Source: an uncultured Bacteroidales bacterium
GTDB lineage: Bacteria > Bacteroidota > Bacteroidia > Bacteroidales > UBA932
Reading direction: 5' to 3'
Assembly (NCBI GenBank): GCA_944326265.1
Contig: CALVDE010000003.1
Span: 62,001-126,000 of the forward strand
Length of the DNA stretch: 64,000 nt
The notes beneath the pieces are model-generated. The model saw only the letters and a program-made list of their open reading frames with translations, had not been told where the DNA came from and did no database searches. The position numbers were made by a program, and so were the translations under genes. Below, piece after piece: positions 63,943-64,000 of the stretch; position 1 is the stretch's first letter; every line of letters starts with the position of its first letter.

Positions 63943-64000
63943 CTTCTATAGGGACACAGGCAAGTTTCCCGTCCCGGACAGCAAAAATAATAAGAAACTG

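Overview
The window looks like a chromosomal segment of a fairly GC-rich member of the Bacteroidales (Bacteroidota). The support is the sequence itself: promoter -7 boxes of the TAnnTTTG type in front of several genes, an UpxY-type NusG paralogue, BACON-domain lipoproteins, a Wza/Wzc/CpsB capsule export set, a Spirochaete/Bacteroidetes-style V-type ATPase operon with the DUF2764 gene, and an ATP-type PEP carboxykinase. I cannot name the genus with confidence. No rRNA, tRNA, CRISPR array or insertion sequence was recognised.

Layout. 1-1.7 kb: end of a sodium-pumping decarboxylase operon (accessory subunit end, biotin carrier, beta subunit). 1.8-9.0 kb: a seven-gene V-type ATPase operon whose proteolipid keeps the known Na+ ligands, so both units point to sodium bioenergetics. 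A 107-bp element with perfect 26-bp inverted repeats closes it. 9.2-17.5 kb (minus strand): a secreted metallo-beta-lactamase-fold lipoprotein, a MATE exporter, a catalytic/non-catalytic M16 peptidase pair, and wbpB-wbpE-wbpD for a 2,3-diacetamido uronic acid sugar nucleotide. 17.6-21.1 kb (plus strand): a tyrosine recombinase, upxY, and a two-gene AAA ATPase/nuclease-like cassette.

21.2-50.5 kb (minus strand) is a capsule or exopolysaccharide locus of about 29 kb, read from right to left: initiating sugar-phosphate transferase, Wza, Wzc, CpsB-type phosphatase, WecC, a 4,6-dehydratase/aminotransferase/acetyltransferase/nucleotidyltransferase module, Wzx, Wzy, glycosyltransferases, CapK-like, AAC(3)-like and deacetylase-like modification genes, WecG, WecB and an OmpA-family protein. 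Both ends are GC-rich like the rest of the chromosome; the middle (about 25.6-44.1 kb) is clearly AT-rich. Inside that AT-rich part, four genes do not look like polysaccharide genes: a ParA/MinD-like ATPase overlapping an HD-domain protein, and a second AAA ATPase/nuclease-like cassette that resembles the one beside upxY. I read these as a possible mobile or defence load in the capsule locus.

The capsule operon is preceded by a 215-bp segment bounded by 22-bp inverted repeats (50592-50613 and 50785-50806) that carries one TAnnTTTG promoter. In the orientation given here the promoter points away from the capsule genes and toward a DUF4384 surface protein; inversion would point it into the operon. 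This is a strong candidate phase-variation switch, drawn here in the capsule-OFF state.

50.9-64 kb: the DUF4384 protein, a BACON/EF-hand/leucine-rich-repeat lipoprotein gene broken by one in-frame TGA, a RecQ-family helicase, pckA, an exonuclease/endonuclease/phosphatase-family membrane-anchored protein, and a five-gene minus-strand operon (amidohydrolase, purine nucleoside phosphorylase, mtnA, HAD phosphatase, YycJ-like hydrolase) that looks like methylthioadenosine salvage by way of deamination.
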